Source: Arthrobacter sp042667405
GTDB lineage: Bacteria > Actinomycetota > Actinomycetes > Actinomycetales > Micrococcaceae
Direction of reading: 5' to 3'
Assembly (NCBI RefSeq): GCF_042667405.1
Contig: NZ_JBHVAL010000001.1
Location: 558,001 to 622,000 of the forward strand
DNA length: 64,000 nucleotides
Part shown: in pieces, positions 54,033 through 62,964 of the stretch
Layout of the letters: every line of letters begins with the position of its first letter
Numbering within the stretch: position 1 is the first letter of the stretch
Notes under the pieces: generated by a model
What the model was told of the DNA's origin: nothing
Database searches by the model: none
What the model saw: the letters and a program-made list of their open reading frames with translations, nothing else
Translations under genes and position numbers: made by a program

Positions 54033-54671
54033 GTGACATCTGCGACCCATGCCCCCAGTACCCCGGCGCACCCGACGCTGAACCGCCCCAACCTGGTTTC
54101 TGTTGGAACCGTTGTTTGGCTGTCCAGTGAGTTGATGTTCTTCGCCGGCCTCTTTGCCATGTACTTCACCCTGCGCTCCACATCAGGACTGATGTGGGCC
54201 GAAGAGACGACCAAGCTCAACTTCCCGTTTGCGCTCGTCAACACCATCGTCCTGGTGGCAAGTTCCTTTACTTGCCAGATGGGCGTTTTCGCCGCCGAGC
54301 GGCTCGAACCCCGCCGTACCGGTGGGCTCTTCCAGTTCACCCGCTGGGGCATGACCGAATGGTTTACCCTCACGTTCATCATGGGTGCCTTCTTCGTAGC
54401 CGGCCAGACCACGGAATACGCCATGCTCGTCTCCGAGCACGTTTCCCTGTCCTCCAACGCCTACGGCTCCGCCTTCTACATGACCACGGGCTTCCACGGC
54501 CTTCACGTCATCGGCGGTCTGATCGCTTTCCTCTTCATCATCGGCCGTGCGTTTGCGGCCAAGAAGTTCGGACACTTTGAAGCGACGTCGGCAATCGTCA
54601 CCTCGTACTACTGGCACTTCGTCGACGTCGTTTGGATTGGCCTCTTCCTGGTCATCTACGTCCTCAAGTAA
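54033..54671 (+). CDS. ctaE: Cytochrome c oxidase subunit III (CtaE)
   Basis: A 212-aa membrane subunit of the aa3-type oxidase. It has the SSELMFFAGLFAMYFTLR helix near residue 28, MTTGFHGLHVIGGLIAF near residue 150 and the terminal SYYWHFVDVVWIGLFLVIYVL, all conserved in subunit III. Five membrane spans are visible, the short form without the first two helices of the mitochondrial protein. The GTG at 54033 is chosen; no Shine-Dalgarno is present and a -10-like box lies right before it. It leads into qcrC, qcrA and qcrB, as in other actinobacteria with a bc1-aa3 supercomplex. Confidence 0.95.
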   Translation: MTSATHAPSTPAHPTLNRPNLVSVGTVVWLSSELMFFAGLFAMYFTLRSTSGLMWAEETTKLNFPFALVNTIVLVASSFTCQMGVFAAERLEPRRTGGLFQFTRWGMTEWFTLTFIMGAFFVAGQTTEYAMLVSEHVSLSSNAYGSAFYMTTGFHGLHVIGGLIAFLFIIGRAFAAKKFGHFEATSAIVTSYYWHFVDVVWIGLFLVIYVLK

Positions 54672-54758
54672 GCCCGGCTTGACTCTTTTTCTACAAGAGG
54701 CAGAATTTCAAGAAGCGGCTCACGGAGCCGACGCAGGATCGAATAAAGGAACCACCAC

Positions 54759-55547
54759 GTGAAGGCACTCTCGCAGAAGCGACGTCACCCATTGGCAGCA
54801 ATTGCGCTGCTGTTGATGGGCCTCCTCCTCACTGGTGGGCTGTACGCCGTTGCCACATCTGTCAACCAGGCCAAGGCCGACACCACCAGCTACAGCGCCA
54901 GTGACGTAGAACAGGGCGGCAAGCTTTTCGCCGCCAACTGCGCCACGTGCCATGGCATGGGTGCCAGCGGAACCCAGGACGGCCCCTCGCTGGTCGGCGT
55001 GGGCGCTGCCGCGGTTGACTTCCAGGTTGGTACCGGCCGTATGCCCATGCAGATGAACGGCCCGCAGGCCCAGAAGAAGCCCGTCCAGTTCAACGACGAG
55101 CAGACCAAACAGCTTTCGGCCTACGTCGCATCCCTCGGTGCAGGCCCGGCCATCCCGGAGGAGCACCTCCTCGACGGCAAGGGTGACGCTGCCAAGGGCG
55201 GGGAGCTCTTCCGCGTCAACTGCGCAATGTGCCACAACGCAGCTGCAGCCGGCGGCGCGCTCACCCGGGGCAAGTTCGCTCCGGCTCTCGCGGACGTCAC
55301 CTCCCAGCACATCTATGAAGCAATGGCCACAGGTCCCCAGAACATGCCCGTCTTCAGCGACTCGAACGTCACTCCTGAAGACAAGCGCGACATCATCACC
55401 TTCCTGAAGACCATTGAAGCCAATGGTTCACCGGGTGGTGCGGACCTCGGATCCCTGGGCCCGGTTTCCGAAGGCCTGTTTGTTTGGGTCGCCGGCTTGG
55501 GCGTCATCATCGCATTCACGATCTGGCTGACGTCACGTACGTCCTGA
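54759..55547 (+). CDS. qcrC: Cytochrome bc1 diheme cytochrome c subunit (QcrC)
   Basis: A 262-aa membrane-anchored diheme cytochrome c. An N-terminal span (residues 11-30) is followed by two c-type domains with CATCHG near residue 64 and CAMCHN near residue 162; axial methionines are in GRMPMQM and NMPVFSD. A C-terminal span (about residues 238-256) anchors it. In actinobacteria this subunit replaces soluble cytochrome c by carrying electrons straight to the CuA site of CtaC. The start is GTG with AAAGGAA upstream, 87 nt after ctaE. Confidence 0.96.
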   Translation: MKALSQKRRHPLAAIALLLMGLLLTGGLYAVATSVNQAKADTTSYSASDVEQGGKLFAANCATCHGMGASGTQDGPSLVGVGAAAVDFQVGTGRMPMQMNGPQAQKKPVQFNDEQTKQLSAYVASLGAGPAIPEEHLLDGKGDAAKGGELFRVNCAMCHNAAAAGGALTRGKFAPALADVTSQHIYEAMATGPQNMPVFSDSNVTPEDKRDIITFLKTIEANGSPGGADLGSLGPVSEGLFVWVAGLGVIIAFTIWLTSRTS

Positions 55548-55643
55548 TCTGTACACACCAAAACTTCTGCTGCACTGTCAGCAGTTTGAAACTGAAAACA
55601 ACTCGGCCCCGGTCGAGACAACGAGAGAAGGATGAGGCGAATT

Positions 55644-56714
55644 ATGGGCAACCATAGTGACGGCAGTCCGAACCACTCGGGCACCGTAGCTACGGCTGGT
55701 CAGAATGAGGTGGAGAAGTTCCAGGATCCTGGACTCCCTCCGCATCGTTTGCGCCTGGCTGACACGGACCCGGTAGCCGCAAAGCGTGCCGAGCGTCAGG
55801 TAGCCATTCTGTTTGGCACCTCTGTCATCGGAACGCTGGTCTTCCTGGTGGCGTACTTCGCCATTGACCTTGGCGACGACACCACCATTGCAACGATCCG
55901 CACGCAGAACCTCCTTCTGGGTCTCGGTACCGCTTTTGCGATGCTGGGTATCGGCACCGGCATCGTGCACTGGGCCAAGGCCCTGATGCCCGACCACGAA
56001 GTGTCCGAAGAGCGCCACGCTATCCGCACGGAAGAGGATCGCCAGGCAGCAGTGCGCATCGTCGACGACATCGTCGAGGAAACCGGCATCAAGCGCCGTC
56101 CGCTGATCCGCAACACCCTTCTTGGTGCAGTCGCTTTGGCTCCCCTGCCTGCTCTCGCCATTTTTGGCGACTTGGGTCCGCGTCCGGACAAGGCTCTTGC
56201 ACACACCATGTGGGCTCCGGAAGGTGGCAAGCTTAAGCGCCTCACCCGTGACCCTGACGGCACCCCCATCAAGGCTTCGGATGTCACCATCGGATCCGCC
56301 TTCCACGTCATCCCCGAAGGCCTCAACGAGCTCCACGAGGGCAAGTTGAACGAAAAGGCCAAGGCTGTTGTCCTTTTGATGCGCCTGGACCCGAACTCGC
56401 TGAACCCCTCCGAGGGCCGTGAAAACTGGAGCTACAACGGTATCGTTGCCTACTCCAAGATCTGCACGCACGTCGGTTGCCCTGTTGCTCTCTACGAGCA
56501 GCAGACGCACCACCTTCTGTGCCCCTGCCACCAGTCCACCTTTGACCTCACGCAGGAATGCAAGGTCATTTTCGGGCCGGCAAGCCGTCCGCTTCCGCAG
56601 CTGCCCATCGCAGTTGACGCAGAAGGCTACCTCGTCGCTACCAGCGACTTCAGAGAACCTGTAGGACCGAGTTACTGGGAGCGTGACGAGCATGAGCGCC
56701 TCATCAACAGCTGA
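55644..56714 (+). CDS. qcrA: Cytochrome bc1 Rieske iron-sulfur subunit (QcrA)
   Basis: A 356-aa Rieske protein with three N-terminal membrane spans (about residues 58-75, 90-112 and 158-175), as in other actinobacteria. The 2Fe-2S site is CTHVGCPVALY near residue 273 and CPCHQSTFD near residue 294. Before the third span is the twin-arginine-like KRRPLIRNTLLGAVAL, a likely Tat route for the folded cluster domain, which fits the tatA/tatC genes in the window. The ATG at 55644 with GAGG upstream is preferred over 55632. It overlaps qcrB by 23 nt. Confidence 0.96.
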   Translation: MGNHSDGSPNHSGTVATAGQNEVEKFQDPGLPPHRLRLADTDPVAAKRAERQVAILFGTSVIGTLVFLVAYFAIDLGDDTTIATIRTQNLLLGLGTAFAMLGIGTGIVHWAKALMPDHEVSEERHAIRTEEDRQAAVRIVDDIVEETGIKRRPLIRNTLLGAVALAPLPALAIFGDLGPRPDKALAHTMWAPEGGKLKRLTRDPDGTPIKASDVTIGSAFHVIPEGLNELHEGKLNEKAKAVVLLMRLDPNSLNPSEGRENWSYNGIVAYSKICTHVGCPVALYEQQTHHLLCPCHQSTFDLTQECKVIFGPASRPLPQLPIAVDAEGYLVATSDFREPVGPSYWERDEHERLINS

Positions 56715-58365
56715 AGCCCCCTTCGTTCCGAAGACCAAAGTTGGTAGTTTCACCAACTTCGTAGACGAGCGCGTGGGCGGCTCCGGAATCCTTCGTGAGT
56801 TCGGCCGGAAGGTCTTCCCCGACCACTGGTCGTTCATGTTCGGTGAGGTGGCGCTTTACTCCTTCGTCATCCTGCTGATGTCGGGAACCTTCCTGACCTT
56901 CTTCTTCGACCCGTCCATGGCGGAAACCCACTATCAGGGTTCCTACACGCCGTTGTACAACGTCGAAATGTCTGTTGCCTACAGCTCATCGCTGAATATC
57001 TCCTTCGATGTCCGCGGCGGACTGTTCATGCGTCAGGTGCACCACTGGGCAGCATTGCTGTTCGTGGCCTCACTCGGTGTCCACATGCTGCGAGTCTTCT
57101 TCACGGGTGCTTTCCGTAAGCCCCGCGAAATGAACTGGGTTGTCGGTGGCGTACTGCTGATCCTGGCCATGGCTGCAGGCTTCACCGGCTACTCACTCCC
57201 CGATGACCTGCTCTCCGGCAACGGTCTGCGAATCATCGACGGCGTGATCAAATCCATTCCGGTCATCGGAACCTACATCTCCTTCTTCCTCTTCGGTGGG
57301 GAGTTCCCGGGAACGGCCATCATCGGCCGTCTGTATGTACTGCACATCCTGCTTGTACCCGCGCTGATCCTCCTGATGATCGTGATCCACCTCTTCATGG
57401 TGGTTGTGCACAAGCACACCCAGTACCCGGGGCCGGGCCGCAATGACGGCAACGTCGTCGGTTACCCCCTTGGTCCGGTTTATGCGGCAAAGGCCGGCGG
57501 CTTCTTCTTCATCGTGTTCGGTGTCCTGGCGCTCATGGCAGCAGCCTTTACCATCAACCCGATCTGGAACTATGGTCCTTACGACCCCTCCCCTGTTTCC
57601 GCAGGCACCCAGCCTGACTGGTACATCGGATTCGTTGACGGCGCACTTCGCCTCATGCCTGGCGTCGTCAATGACTTCCACTTCGAATGGGTTGTCTTCG
57701 GGTACACGCTGACGCTGAACGTGCTTCTTCCGGCCCTTGTACCGGCAGGAATCATCTTCACCGTTCTGTTCACTTACCCGTGGATCGAACGCTGGGTGAC
57801 CAAGGACAACCGGGAACACCACGTCCTCGACCGTCCCCGCAATGCCCCCACGCGTACGGCCATCGGCGTAGCAGGCTTCACCTGGTACTGCGTCATGTGG
57901 GCCGCTGCAGGTTCGGACCTCATCGCCACCCACTTCCACGTGTCCCTGAACGACGTGACGTACTGGCTGCGGACCTTGTTCTTCATCGGCCCGGTCATCG
58001 CTTTCATCGTTACCAAGCGCATCGCACTGGCTCTCCAGCGCAAGGATCGGGAAATCGCCCTCCACGGCCGCGAAACCGGACGTATCGTACGTCTCCCGCA
58101 CGGTGAGTTCATCGAGGTCCACGCTCCGTTGGACGAATACAAGCGCTACAAGCTTGTTGGCTTCGAGTCACCGGCTCCCCTGCCGGCACAGCCGAACGAA
58201 CATGGCGTTGTGACCCGTAAGGAAAAGCGCCGTGCAGCGCTGTCCCGCTGGTTCTTCGAAGACCGCGTTGCTCCGGCAACTCCCGCGGAACTCGAAGCAG
58301 CCCACTCGCATGGCCACCACGAGGCCATCGCAGCTGGCGACGAACAGAAGAGCCTGAGCCACTAA
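56692..58365 (+). CDS. qcrB: Cytochrome bc1 cytochrome b subunit (QcrB)
   Basis: A 557-aa cytochrome b with the heme-ligand helices: RQVHHWAALLFVASLGVHMLR near residue 108 and LLMIVIHLFMVVVHKH near residue 225, plus AAGFTGYSLPDDLLSG near residue 160 (Qo region). The C-terminal 110 residues form a soluble extension typical of actinobacterial QcrB. A GTG at 56683 is in frame, but the ATG at 56692 has GGGAG at a better distance. QcrB is the known target of imidazopyridine and similar inhibitors in mycobacteria. It ends the ctaE-qcrCAB operon and is followed by a terminator. Confidence 0.96.
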   Translation: MSASSTAEAPFVPKTKVGSFTNFVDERVGGSGILREFGRKVFPDHWSFMFGEVALYSFVILLMSGTFLTFFFDPSMAETHYQGSYTPLYNVEMSVAYSSSLNISFDVRGGLFMRQVHHWAALLFVASLGVHMLRVFFTGAFRKPREMNWVVGGVLLILAMAAGFTGYSLPDDLLSGNGLRIIDGVIKSIPVIGTYISFFLFGGEFPGTAIIGRLYVLHILLVPALILLMIVIHLFMVVVHKHTQYPGPGRNDGNVVGYPLGPVYAAKAGGFFFIVFGVLALMAAAFTINPIWNYGPYDPSPVSAGTQPDWYIGFVDGALRLMPGVVNDFHFEWVVFGYTLTLNVLLPALVPAGIIFTVLFTYPWIERWVTKDNREHHVLDRPRNAPTRTAIGVAGFTWYCVMWAAAGSDLIATHFHVSLNDVTYWLRTLFFIGPVIAFIVTKRIALALQRKDREIALHGRETGRIVRLPHGEFIEVHAPLDEYKRYKLVGFESPAPLPAQPNEHGVVTRKEKRRAALSRWFFEDRVAPATPAELEAAHSHGHHEAIAAGDEQKSLSH

Positions 58366-58380
58366 CAGGCCAGGCCTCAA

Positions 58381-58424
58381 CGAAAAGAGGGGCACAGTCC
58401 ACATGGACTGTGCCCCTCTTTTCG
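58381..58424. terminator. Bidirectional terminator between qcrB and the GntR gene
   Basis: A near-perfect stem of about 20 bp (58381-58401 with 58404-58424) flanked by A and T runs lies between the stops of the convergent qcrB and GntR genes, so it can end both transcripts. Confidence 0.93.
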
Positions 58425-58434
58425 TTGCCTCGCG

Positions 58435-59223
58435 CTACTGCGACCGGTACCCCGAGGCGTAGTTGCGTGTTGGACGAACACCAGGCCGCTGAAGCGGAAT
58501 CCACAGCTTGTATCTGTCGGCACGGTAATAGGACACCGAATAGTCAACCATGGCACGGGCCACAAACGCGTGGCGCTGTATCTTCAGGAGCGGCGAGCCA
58601 ACGTCGACATTGAGCAGCCTGGCAGTCGATGGCGAGGCGGCTGTGGCTTCGATCATGTCTTCGCCCCACTCCATGACCAGGCCGTATCGTTCGCTCAGGA
58701 CGTTGTACAGGGACGTGGGCGGCGCATCGTCGAGAAACCCCGGCACCCGATGAGCCGGGATAAAGTTCTCATCCACGCTCATAGGCTCGTTATCGGCCAG
58801 CAAAAGCCTCCGGAACCGCACCAGTGGCGTGCCTTCGTCGAGCTGGAGTTCGCGCGCCAGAAAGGCGCTGGCAGCGATCTGTTCGAAGCTGAGTACCTTG
58901 GCGGCGGGGACCATGCCACGACGCTGCATTTCTTCGCTGTAGGACGTCAGCTTGACCTGCAGGTCAAGCTTCGGCTTCCTGACAAAAGTTCCCAAACCCA
59001 CGACACGCTCGATGACTTCCTCACCGACCAGGGCGTCGATTGCCTGGCGGACCGTCATGCGGGCGAGTCCGAAACGCTCCGATAGATCCCGCTCGGAAGG
59101 CAGGGCCGATCCGGGCGGACAAGACTGGGCGATGAACGCCCGGAGTATTTCACGGAGCTGGATGTAGATGGGCGTAGTGCTGGACCGGTCAATCTCGCCG
59201 GCAATGCTTGCTGCGTCAGCCAC
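58435..59223 (-). CDS. DasR-like GntR-family regulator
   Basis: A 262-aa GntR/HutC regulator. The winged HTH lies at about residues 15-82 (PIYIQLREILRAFI, then GSALPSERDLSERFGLARMTVRQAIDAL), and a UTRA effector domain at about 95-245 (LTSYSEEMQRRGM, then FRRLLLADNEPMSVDENFIP). This is the layout of DasR and YvoA, which sense amino-sugar phosphates. The adjacent PTS HPr gene and a GGTCTAGACC palindrome between them match the known DasR regulon. The effector is inferred, not shown. Confidence 0.9.
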   Translation of the reverse strand: MADAASIAGEIDRSSTTPIYIQLREILRAFIAQSCPPGSALPSERDLSERFGLARMTVRQAIDALVGEEVIERVVGLGTFVRKPKLDLQVKLTSYSEEMQRRGMVPAAKVLSFEQIAASAFLARELQLDEGTPLVRFRRLLLADNEPMSVDENFIPAHRVPGFLDDAPPTSLYNVLSERYGLVMEWGEDMIEATAASPSTARLLNVDVGSPLLKIQRHAFVARAMVDYSVSYYRADRYKLWIPLQRPGVRPTRNYASGYRSQ

Positions 59224-59275
59224 GACGGATATCCAGCTTGTAAGTCATGTTTCAAGCATAATTCAGACGCAGCAC

Positions 59276-59287
59276 AGGTCTAGACCA
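59276..59287. promoter_or_regulatory. DasR-type operator (dre site)
   Basis: AGGTCTAGACCA, a 10-bp perfect palindrome (59277-59286) with flanks close to the dre consensus TGGTCTAGACCA. It lies 53 bp from the GntR start and 92 bp from the HPr start, so it could control both divergent genes. Confidence 0.8.
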
Positions 59288-59378
59288 GCCAATGACCAAG
59301 TTGTTTTGCGCTGCATACAGGGGGCTACTCTTGTATGGATCATTTACGGCGGGGAACCGCCCTAGCTAAGGAGCTGGA

Positions 59379-59672
59379 TTGCCGCAGCACAAAGCCCTTG
59401 TTGCCGCTGAGATCGGCCTGCATGCCCGGGCAGCAGCAGTCTTCGTCCGCGCTGTCACGGAGACCGGACTACCTGTAACCATCCGAAAGAATGGCGGCCA
59501 AGCAGTGGACGCCCGCTCGCTGCTCGAAGTCATGACGGAAGACTTCGAACACGGCTGCGAGGTCTTCCTGGAGGTCGCCCCTGAGGCCCTGACGGACCAG
59601 CAAACCATCTCCGAGGCCCGGAGTGCCCTCGTCGCTCTCTCCTCCGTCCTGGAGGCCCCAGAGGCCCGATGA
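59379..59672 (+). CDS. ptsH: Phosphotransferase system HPr protein
   Basis: A 97-aa phosphocarrier of the sugar PTS. The active-site histidine is in EIGLHARAAAVFVRA near residue 16, and the second conserved region is QAVDARSLLEVM near residue 43, where a serine occupies the place of the regulatory Ser46. HPr passes phosphate from enzyme I to the sugar-specific EIIA. The TTG start has AAGGAG 7 nt upstream. The shared region with the GntR gene holds a DasR-type operator. Enzyme I is not in this window. A bidirectional terminator follows. Confidence 0.94.
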   Translation: MPQHKALVAAEIGLHARAAAVFVRAVTETGLPVTIRKNGGQAVDARSLLEVMTEDFEHGCEVFLEVAPEALTDQQTISEARSALVALSSVLEAPEAR

Positions 59673-59734
59673 TCGGCCAAACGGGGACATCGGTGTCCCC
59701 GGCGTCGATGAATCACAAGTGAATTAAACAAAAA

Positions 59735-59762
59735 ATGGGCCCCACCTTTCGGTGGGGCCCAT
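59735..59762. terminator. Bidirectional terminator between ptsH and ctaF
   Basis: A 12-bp perfect stem (59735-59746 with 59751-59762) with a TTTC loop, preceded by an A run and followed by CGTTTTT. It serves the convergent ptsH and ctaF genes. Confidence 0.93.
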
Positions 59763-59781
59763 CGTTTTTCGCTGCTATGTC

Positions 59782-60183
59782 CTAGTGGGCGTGGTCGCCG
59801 CGGCTGTACTCAAAGACCCAGCCAACGAGTGCCACGAGCGCAAGGCCACCGGCCACGTACGTGACCCAGAAACCAACCGCCAGGCCGAGGAACCCTCCAG
59901 CACAGGCCAGACCGAGTACCAGAGGCCACCAGCTCCAGGGGCTGAAGTGTCCCTGCTCGCCGGCGCCTTCGTGGATTTCGGCGTCGGGGCGGTCCTCCGG
60001 GCGCAACCCGATTCGCTTGCCGGTGAAGCCAAGGTAGGCACCGATCATGCCAGCCAGGCCACCCACCAACAGGATGCCGAGCACGCCGACCCACTCAGAC
60101 CATTCGGTCAGGAAGCCGTAAGCGATGGCTACTGGCACGAAGAAGAAGACTCCGGCTCCGAAGAGCCACGATTCAATTTTCAT
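59782..60183 (-). CDS. ctaF: Cytochrome c oxidase subunit IV, actinobacterial type (CtaF)
   Basis: A 133-aa membrane subunit with four hydrophobic segments (WLFGAGVFFFVPVAIAYGFL, GILLVGGLAGMIGAYLGF and two in the C-terminal half). The central EDRPDAEIHEGAGEQGHFSPWSWWPLVLG block is diagnostic of the actinobacterial CtaF family. Its ATG overlaps the ctaD stop by 4 nt (ATGA), so it is translationally coupled to ctaD. Confidence 0.95.
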   Translation of the reverse strand: MKIESWLFGAGVFFFVPVAIAYGFLTEWSEWVGVLGILLVGGLAGMIGAYLGFTGKRIGLRPEDRPDAEIHEGAGEQGHFSPWSWWPLVLGLACAGGFLGLAVGFWVTYVAGGLALVALVGWVFEYSRGDHAH

Positions 60184-61901
60184 TTGCTGACGTCCCTCTG
60201 GTCGGCGTTACCCAAGACTGCTGCTGCGGGTGACGGAGCCTCGGCGGTATGCACCTGGGCCAACTCCGGGTGGTGAAGGTCCAAGGCCGGGCGTTCGGAG
60301 CGGATACGGGGCAGGGAGGTGAAGTTATGGCGCGGCGGCGGGCAGGAGGTTGCCCATTCCAGCGAAGCACCAAAGCCCCAAGGGTCATCCACTTCAACCT
60401 TCTTGTTGCTGCGCCATGTGATGTAGACGTTCCAGAAGAACGGCAAGAGTGATGCACCCAGGACGAAGGAAGAGATGGTGGAGAACTGGTTCATCCACGT
60501 GAAGTTATCCTGCGGCATGTAGTCGGCGTAACGGCGCGGCATACCTTCTACGCCCAGCCAGTGCTGGATAAGGAACGTGCCGTGGAAACCGAGGAACAGC
60601 AGCCAGAAGTGGATCTTTCCGAGTCGTTCGTTCAGCATCTTGCCAGTCCACTTGGGCCACCAGAAGTAGAAGCCCGCGAACATTGCGAACACGACCGTGC
60701 CGAAGACCACGTAGTGGAAGTGGGCCACCACGAAGTAGGAGTCGGAAACGTGGAAGTCCAGCGGCGGTGAAGCCAGGATGATGCCCGTCAAACCACCGAA
60801 GAGGAAGGTCACCAGGAAGCCGATGCTCCAAAGCATGGGTGTCTCAAAGGTGATGGACCCCTGCCACAGCGTACCGATCCAGTTGAAGAACTTCACGCCC
60901 GTAGGTACTGCGATGAGCATGGTCATGAAGGCGAAGAACGGCAGCAGAACCGAGCCGGTGACGTACATGTGGTGTGCCCACACCGTCACTGAGAGAGCAG
61001 CAATGGCAATGGTTGCGTAAACCAGGCCTTTGTAACCGAAGATCGGCTTACGGCTGAAGACCGGGAAGATCTCGGAGACGATACCGAAGAACGGGAGGGC
61101 GATGATGTACACCTCGGGGTGGCCAAAGAACCAGAACAGGTGCTGCCAGAGGACGGCACCGCCGTTTTCGGGATCAAAGATGTGCGCACCGAAGCGGCGG
61201 TCTGCGCCAAGGGCAAACAGTGCTGCAGCCAGCGGCGGGAATGCCATGAGCACCAGGATTGCCGTCACCAGCGTGTTCCAGGTGAAGATCGGCATACGCC
61301 ACATGGTCATGCCCGGGGCACGCATGCAGATGATGGTGGTGATGAAGTTGACGGCACCAAGGATGGTTCCGAAACCGGAGAGCGCGAGTCCGAAGACCCA
61401 CAAGTCTCCACCGACGCCTGGACTGAATGTCGTGTTCGACAACGGCGCGTAGGCGAACCAACCAAAGCTTGCCGCACCCTGCGGGGTGATGAAGCCGGAG
61501 ACTGCAATGGTGGAGCCGAAGAGGAAGAACCAGAAAGCCAAGGCGTTCAGACGGGGGAACGCAACGTCCGGTGCACCGATCTGCAACGGCATGATCACGT
61601 TGGCGAAGCCAGCAAACAGAGGCGTCGCGAACATGAGCAGCATCACGGTGCCGTGCATGGTGAACATCTGGTTGTACTGCTCTTTGGTCTGCAGGATCTG
61701 CATACCGGGCTCGAACAGTTCTGCACGGATCAGCAGCGCCATGACGCCACCGAGGCAGAAGAACACGAAGGACGCGATCAGGTACATGTACCCGATGGTC
61801 TTGTGGTCCGTGGAGGTGATCCAGTTGACGACTATGCGTCCCTTGGACTTAGGAACTACGGGAGCCTCGAGGGTCCCGGCGGATTGAGTGTAAGTAGCCA
61901 C
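60180..61901 (-). CDS. ctaD: Cytochrome c oxidase subunit I (CtaD)
   Basis: A 573-aa twelve-span heme-copper oxidase subunit. The heme a ligand is in MHGTVMLLMF near residue 83, the CuB/cross-linked tyrosine motif in WFFGHPEVYIIALP near residue 258, further CuB histidines in WAHHMYV near residue 310, and the heme ligands in VAHFHYVVFGTVV near residue 395. The YxxxxxH tyrosine and the WxxxHPEVY order mark an A-type oxidase with a D/K proton channel (NALAFWFFLFG region). It is in the order ctaC-ctaD-ctaF on the minus strand; ctaC stops 10 nt upstream. Confidence 0.97.
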   Translation of the reverse strand: MATYTQSAGTLEAPVVPKSKGRIVVNWITSTDHKTIGYMYLIASFVFFCLGGVMALLIRAELFEPGMQILQTKEQYNQMFTMHGTVMLLMFATPLFAGFANVIMPLQIGAPDVAFPRLNALAFWFFLFGSTIAVSGFITPQGAASFGWFAYAPLSNTTFSPGVGGDLWVFGLALSGFGTILGAVNFITTIICMRAPGMTMWRMPIFTWNTLVTAILVLMAFPPLAAALFALGADRRFGAHIFDPENGGAVLWQHLFWFFGHPEVYIIALPFFGIVSEIFPVFSRKPIFGYKGLVYATIAIAALSVTVWAHHMYVTGSVLLPFFAFMTMLIAVPTGVKFFNWIGTLWQGSITFETPMLWSIGFLVTFLFGGLTGIILASPPLDFHVSDSYFVVAHFHYVVFGTVVFAMFAGFYFWWPKWTGKMLNERLGKIHFWLLFLGFHGTFLIQHWLGVEGMPRRYADYMPQDNFTWMNQFSTISSFVLGASLLPFFWNVYITWRSNKKVEVDDPWGFGASLEWATSCPPPRHNFTSLPRIRSERPALDLHHPELAQVHTAEAPSPAAAVLGNADQRDVSK

Positions 61902-61911
61902 GTCGCTCCCC

Positions 61912-62781
61912 TTACTTTTCGTTCAGGTTCGGATTGCGGTCATATTCCGCACCGAGCAGGCCCGTGTTGCCATCCTGGCGGAGCTTGTCCATGTGGGCCT
62001 TGAACTCAGACTCGGAGACAACCTTGACGCGGAAAAGCATTTCGGAGTGGTATTCACCGCAAAGTTCAGCACACTTGCCATCGAAGGTGCCTTCCTTCGT
62101 CGGAGTGAACCGGATGTAGTTGGTCTTGCCCGGGATCATGTCGCGCTTCTGGAGGAACGCGGGGACCCAGAAAGAGTGGATGACATCGCGGGAGTTCAGT
62201 TCCAGGTCAACTGACTTGTTGACCGGCAGGTACAGCGTGGGAAGCAGCTCCTTGTCGACCTCGTTGCCGGTCAGGTGAGCCTGGACACCGGCCTCGTGGA
62301 GGTCCTCGGAGATGACCTGGCCCTGCTTGTAGTTGAAGTCCCATGCCCACTGCTTGCCGCGGACGTCAACAACGACGTCGGCCGGCTGCGACCGGTCATC
62401 GATGGCGCGCTGGTCCTGGTCGGTGAAGTAGAAGAACACCAGAACCATGAACAGCGGGATGGTCAAGTAGAAGACCTCGAGCGGCAGGTTGTAGCTGAGC
62501 TGCTTGGGAAATCCCGTGGTGCCCTTGCGGCGACGGTAAGCAATGATGCACCAGACCAGGAGGCCCCACGTGATGATACCGACTGCCAAAGCGGCGATCC
62601 ATGAGTTGACCCAGAGGTCCATGATCCGGTCAGTGTGGTTGGTGGTGCCGCGCTCTGTAGGCAGCCAACCCTTCTCTACCTCTGGTGAACATCCGGTCAA
62701 AACCAACGCGCCGGCGAGTGCCAAGCCAGTGATCGAGGTGATCTTTATGCGTCGGCTGCCGGTTCGGTTCTGCGAACTCAC
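61912..62781 (-). CDS. ctaC: Cytochrome c oxidase subunit II lipoprotein (CtaC)
   Basis: A 289-aa CuA subunit. From the GTG at 62781 (GGAAGGG upstream) the N-terminus has a signal peptide with the lipobox LVLTGC, so the protein should be lipidated. Two membrane spans follow (about residues 60-80 and 100-120). The cupredoxin domain contains the HSFWVPAF region near residue 205 and the CuA site CAELCGEYHSEM near residue 242 (two Cys, His, Met). It accepts electrons from the diheme subunit QcrC. The frame stays open to 62838, but that part lacks signal features. Confidence 0.95.
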   Translation of the reverse strand: MSSQNRTGSRRIKITSITGLALAGALVLTGCSPEVEKGWLPTERGTTNHTDRIMDLWVNSWIAALAVGIITWGLLVWCIIAYRRRKGTTGFPKQLSYNLPLEVFYLTIPLFMVLVFFYFTDQDQRAIDDRSQPADVVVDVRGKQWAWDFNYKQGQVISEDLHEAGVQAHLTGNEVDKELLPTLYLPVNKSVDLELNSRDVIHSFWVPAFLQKRDMIPGKTNYIRFTPTKEGTFDGKCAELCGEYHSEMLFRVKVVSESEFKAHMDKLRQDGNTGLLGAEYDRNPNLNEK

Positions 62782-62964
62782 AGACGGCCCTTCCTCTTGT
62801 TGCTGTCTCCCGGCAGGCCGAAGGCTCACCGGGCACACTAAAAGTTTTACTACCCGATGTAGAGCTTACCGCTATCAGGCGGTTTTCGCGCACATGTCAG
62901 CGCCGTGGCTCCGGATGCGTTTAAAGCGGACCGGAGTGGCGCCGACATGCGGCGATGGCTCACA

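Noticed and set aside
62864..62889. ACCGC/GCGGT hairpin followed by TTTT on the plus strand, before ctaC
   Set aside because: No plus-strand gene ends here and the stem is only 5 bp; it lies in the promoter region of minus-strand ctaC.
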